Source of the DNA: Clostridia bacterium
GTDB taxonomy: Bacteria > Bacillota > Clostridia > Oscillospirales > Butyricicoccaceae
NCBI GenBank assembly: GCA_021205365.1
Contig: JAJPXP010000017.1
Location: forward strand, 1-64,000
DNA: 64,000 bases
Direction: 5' to 3'
Positions 60,566-64,000 of this stretch are shown here, piece after piece; the stretch's first letter is position 1, and every line of letters begins with the position of its first letter. The position numbers were made by a program, and so were the translations under genes. A model generated the notes under the pieces. It saw only the letters and a program-made list of their open reading frames with translations. It did no database searches and was not told the origin of the DNA.

Positions 60566-61390
60566 CTATGCGTCTGCGCTTTCTGCATTTTCCTCTTTCG
60601 CTGTCAATTCCACCGAAATGCTGCCTGCATCGCAGTCAAACGTGAGCACGTTAACGCCGATAGCGCCCGGAAGCTGCGCAGAAACCGTTTCTGCAAATCC
60701 GTCGCGTTTGAGCATCTGCTTGCCATTGACAAGGACATTGATCTCGCCGGCATCTATCGTGCCAGTCACCTGTCCGATGGTCGAACCGTTCTGCAAATCC
60801 AGTTCAATTCCTCCGGCATCGCATTCCAGCTTCACCGGCCCCAGCGTCCGGCCAGAATAGGTAATACCGCCGGCATCTACGTCCAGCTCCAGGCGGTTGG
60901 TATCAACATTTTTCAGTTCCGCAGCGCCTGCGTCTACATTGCATTTCACCGTCTGCGTTACCGTCAGATCCGTGATGGCAACTGCTCCGGCGTCCACATC
61001 AATATCCAAATAAGCAATCGCAACATCCTGTATATTCAGCGTAATCGGCGCCGGTTTCGATTTCCACCACCAGCCGCTCTTCTGTTTCTGCGAAATCGTC
61101 AGTGTATCTCCTTCCAGCTCCCATGTGACATCACTGCCGCCCGTCAGGCTGCATGTATCACTGCCAGTCTGTACGGTACACTGAGCAGCATCTATATCCA
61201 GAACCAGACGTTCAATCTGCATATGGTTGTCTATGGCTTTATCCACAGCTTCCTCCTGATACTGGATGAAACGCGGCATAATAGAACCATCTTCCGTCGA
61301 AATATCCCCAATTCCCATGCAGGCTGCCGCAATACAGCAGGCGATGCCTGCAATCAGTAAAAATAGTACCACTATTGTCGATTTTTTCAT
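60566..61390 (-). CDS. DUF4097 family beta-strand repeat protein
   Basis: TM N-terminus and beta repeats (VELKNVDTNRLELDVDAGGITYSGRTLGPVKLECDAGGIELDLQNG-like). Confidence 0.85.
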   Translation of the reverse strand: MKKSTIVVLFLLIAGIACCIAAACMGIGDISTEDGSIMPRFIQYQEEAVDKAIDNHMQIERLVLDIDAAQCTVQTGSDTCSLTGGSDVTWELEGDTLTISQKQKSGWWWKSKPAPITLNIQDVAIAYLDIDVDAGAVAITDLTVTQTVKCNVDAGAAELKNVDTNRLELDVDAGGITYSGRTLGPVKLECDAGGIELDLQNGSTIGQVTGTIDAGEINVLVNGKQMLKRDGFAETVSAQLPGAIGVNVLTFDCDAGSISVELTAKEENAESADA

Positions 61391-61413
61391 AAAAAAACCC
61401 TCCTTTTTTCAGA

Positions 61414-62079
61414 TTAAAAATGTAAAATACCCCGGAAAAAACCTACAATTCCCCGAAGCAATGCCGGAAATGTTGTGCGGAACAAGTATACCGTCAAGCG
61501 CCACAGCAGGATTCCCAGTGCAGCGCAGATCAATGCAACTCCCAAGCTCAGCAGTGCAGTCGGCGGATTGGAAACCATCGTGACCCCCGCCAGAATAGCA
61601 AAGGTAATCGCACACACCCATGCAACAAGGTCAAGCACCGGAACAACCAGAAAAATAGCAAAGACGACGCAAACCAATCCAATTAAAATTCCGCCTATAC
61701 CGCCGACAATGCCAACACAAACCGGTGCAATGATGCATATGGCAAAAATGGCCAGGACAATCAAAAGAAGCTTCTGTCCATTGTCCATGGTCTGAAAATT
61801 ATCGCGCATACGGCGCACATGATCTGTTCTTTTGGTGCTGTTGCGCTGCTTCCGGTCCCCGGTATCCTGCCGGGACGGTTCTGCCATGTCCTGATAGTCC
61901 CGCAGAATGTCCGCTGCCGCCTTTTCCGGCGCCCCTAAATTGTGCAGAACCTCCTGCTCGTTTTCCGGTCCGGCTTCATCAAAATAATTTTCATAATATT
62001 CTACAGCCCTGCGGCGTTCCTCCTCCGGCATATCGCGCAGCGCCTGTTCCAGCCGTAAAATAAACTCCCTCCGATTCAT
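61414..62079 (-). CDS. DUF1700 domain-containing membrane protein
   Basis: MNRREFILRLEQALRDMPEEERRRAVEYYENYFDEAG. Confidence 0.9.
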   Translation of the reverse strand: MNRREFILRLEQALRDMPEEERRRAVEYYENYFDEAGPENEQEVLHNLGAPEKAAADILRDYQDMAEPSRQDTGDRKQRNSTKRTDHVRRMRDNFQTMDNGQKLLLIVLAIFAICIIAPVCVGIVGGIGGILIGLVCVVFAIFLVVPVLDLVAWVCAITFAILAGVTMVSNPPTALLSLGVALICAALGILLWRLTVYLFRTTFPALLRGIVGFFRGILHF

Positions 62080-62393
62080 CTCTCTTCACCTCCAAACAAT
62101 AAGGATTCTATCCCATGGCAATATTCATGCCAGTCTCTGCGATAATCGGCCAGCTGCTGCCGCCCCGCCGGAGTAATAGCATAATATCGTCGGTTTCTTC
62201 CGTCAAAGGCCCGGTCATATACAGTCAAATCGCCATTTTTCTCCAGGCGGCGCAAAACCGGATACAACGTGGATTCCGACACATTTAATTTGCTGCGCAC
62301 CTGTTGGGTAATGCGGTAGCCATAGGCGTCCTCTGCTTCAAGAACAGACAGCACAACGGCATCCAGCAGGCTGGCGGAAATCGGAAAAGACAT
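62076..62393 (-). CDS. PadR family transcriptional regulator
   Basis: LLDAVVLSVLEAEDAYGYRITQQVRSKLNVSESTLYPVLRRLEKNGDLTVYDR. Confidence 0.94.
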   Translation of the reverse strand: MSFPISASLLDAVVLSVLEAEDAYGYRITQQVRSKLNVSESTLYPVLRRLEKNGDLTVYDRAFDGRNRRYYAITPAGRQQLADYRRDWHEYCHGIESLLFGGEER

Positions 62394-62537
62394 GCTATCA
62401 CCTCCTTATTTTTATAATATTATATGACATATAATATTATAAGTCAAGCTACAATATGGTTACAGGATTTTCCAAATAAAACGTCTGCCCCTTGTTTCCA
62501 CATCCCCCAAAAATTTTTCTCAAAATTTTCCTATTCC

Positions 62538-62829
62538 TGTGTATAACTTCTGGCAGGAAGGGGAAAATATTCCTGTAAGATGATTACAAATAGATTTATT
62601 TCCTCAAAATATCACAGATAATCATCCAAATTTTGATTACTCCTTGTACACTGTCATTTTGAACAGTCAAATCTCTCAAAATATCCACGCATAGATTCTC
62701 CCCAAAATCCTATATTTTACAATTTTCGCCCGATATTTTGTGTACAACCCTGACTTTATCCACAAATTCACAAGGTTATCCACCGATTTTCACGGATTTA
62801 TGTGGATAACTCTGTGGAAATGTGGATAA
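62538..62829. promoter_or_regulatory. DnaA-box cluster in AT-rich intergenic DNA
   Basis: TTATNCACA matches: 62538-62546 (rev), 62756-62764 (fwd), 62801-62809 (rev), 62821-62829 (rev); near matches TTATCCACC 62776-62784 and 62813-62821. Confidence 0.65.
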
Positions 62830-62897
62830 CTATTCGTATAACGGCCTTTTGTCAATGGCATAGAACATAAAATTTTACAAAAATGGAGGAACTCTTT

Positions 62898-63569
62898 ATG
62901 TCAGATACCAGAACCGAACAGGAAAAAGAACCGGATACCGGCTCGATTACAACACATTCCACACGGGGAAATATCCATTGTATTACAATCATTGGTACCA
63001 TAGAAGGGCATCAGGAAGCTCCCGAAACAACAAAAACTACAAAATACGAACATGTTTTGCCGCAATTGGCTGCAATTGAAGAAACAGAAGATATCGATGG
63101 ACTGCTCATCCTTCTGAATACAGCCGGCGGAGATGTAGAAGCCGGCCTTGCAATTGCTGAACTGATTGCCGGTATGAAAAAACCAACGATCTCTCTTGTC
63201 CTCGGCGGCGGGCATTCTATTGGGATTCCGTTGGCTGTTGCCGCTCAGCGCACACTGATTGCGCCTTCCGCTTCCATGATGCTGCATCCCGTCCGAATCA
63301 GCGGGACTGTCATCGGGGCACCGCAGACCTATGAATACTTCCGCCAGATTCAAGGCCGGATTACCAAATTTATTGTAGCCAATTCTTCTGTCGACGAAGA
63401 CGTCCTGAGCCATCGTATGATGGCGACCGATGCGCTTGCTACGGATGTAGGGACTGTACTCGGTGCGCAGGAAGCTGTCGATATCGGACTGTGTGATGCG
63501 GTGGGAACACTGCATGACGCCCTAACATGGCTGCATGAGGCCGTGGAAAAAAACAAAAAAACGGATTGA
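62898..63569 (+). CDS. ClpP-family serine protease (TepA-like)
   Basis: NTAGGDVEAGLAIAELIAGMKKPTISLVLGGGHSIGIPLAVAAQRTLIAPSASMMLHPVR. Confidence 0.88.
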   Translation: MSDTRTEQEKEPDTGSITTHSTRGNIHCITIIGTIEGHQEAPETTKTTKYEHVLPQLAAIEETEDIDGLLILLNTAGGDVEAGLAIAELIAGMKKPTISLVLGGGHSIGIPLAVAAQRTLIAPSASMMLHPVRISGTVIGAPQTYEYFRQIQGRITKFIVANSSVDEDVLSHRMMATDALATDVGTVLGAQEAVDIGLCDAVGTLHDALTWLHEAVEKNKKTD

Positions 63570-63845
63570 TTTTTCACTTTTTACCTTGGAATGCCATGAT
63601 TCCGTTGGCACGTTACTGTACAAACCCCACTTTCTCTACAAGCGTCAGAGAGGGACTCTTCTGGCGAATCCCTCCCCAACACCTCTCCCAGCCCATCGTC
63701 TGGTGTGGGTGGACAAAGCTGGAAACACCAAAAGCTTTGTCCGCCCTTGTTATGCTGTGCACAGAGCGTTGCGTTGCTGCTAGTACCGCTTCTTTTATTG
63801 GATAGCATGCCAATGCGATGGTTTTATACGCTGGGCGCTTACGAA

Positions 63846-63882
63846 TATGAAAAAATCCCTCCGGAGAAATCCGGAGGGATTG
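63846..63882. terminator. terminator-like hairpin
   Basis: aatccctccggagaaatccggagggatt. Confidence 0.6.
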
Positions 63883-64000
63883 AAAAGCAATGTTGTGTCT
63901 GTCAAACAAACCGACGGACTTGTATGTCCGGCGTGTTTGCTGTGCGCAGGCGCGCACCAGACATTTCTTTTGCCAAGCTTTTCTTTTTGCAAAGAAAAGC

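Overview
This window reads as the chromosome of a Gram-positive, Clostridia/Ruminococcaceae-like bacterium. It is mostly housekeeping: hrcA-grpE-dnaK-dnaJ with a perfect CIRCE, a pan operon, ecfA1A2T, ftsK, truA, a ClpE-like ATPase, a five-tRNA cluster, coaE, a Sua5/TsaC protein, prfA, an ABC-F protein, a cyclophilin and PadR-DUF1700-DUF4097. Short accessory stretches lie between these. I found no transposase, integrase, phage genes or CRISPR array. The most unusual structures are in non-coding DNA. (1) A ~500-bp non-coding element is present twice in inverted orientation, flanking the hrcA-dnaJ operon (about 13565-14085 and 19330-19858). About 370 bp are identical by eye. Each copy has two convergent sigmaA-type promoters that predict a long outward RNA and a ~95-nt antisense RNA over its 5' end. 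The few differences between copies fall in hairpin loops, the promoter spacer and the terminator. (2) An unannotated 34-aa holin-like/TxpA-BsrG-type toxin ORF (13272-13376, minus) has its Shine-Dalgarno buried in a GNRA-capped hairpin. Two tandem antisense-RNA units with bidirectional terminators sit at its 3' end, and one carries a toxin remnant: a probable type I toxin-antitoxin locus. (3) A sigma factor/DUF4367 pair shares a ~39-bp promoter motif with the next accessory operon, suggesting a small autoregulated regulon. (4) An AT-rich gap holds a cluster of DnaA boxes between divergent genes with no dnaA nearby. All calls come from reading the sequence and the supplied ORF track. No database search was run.
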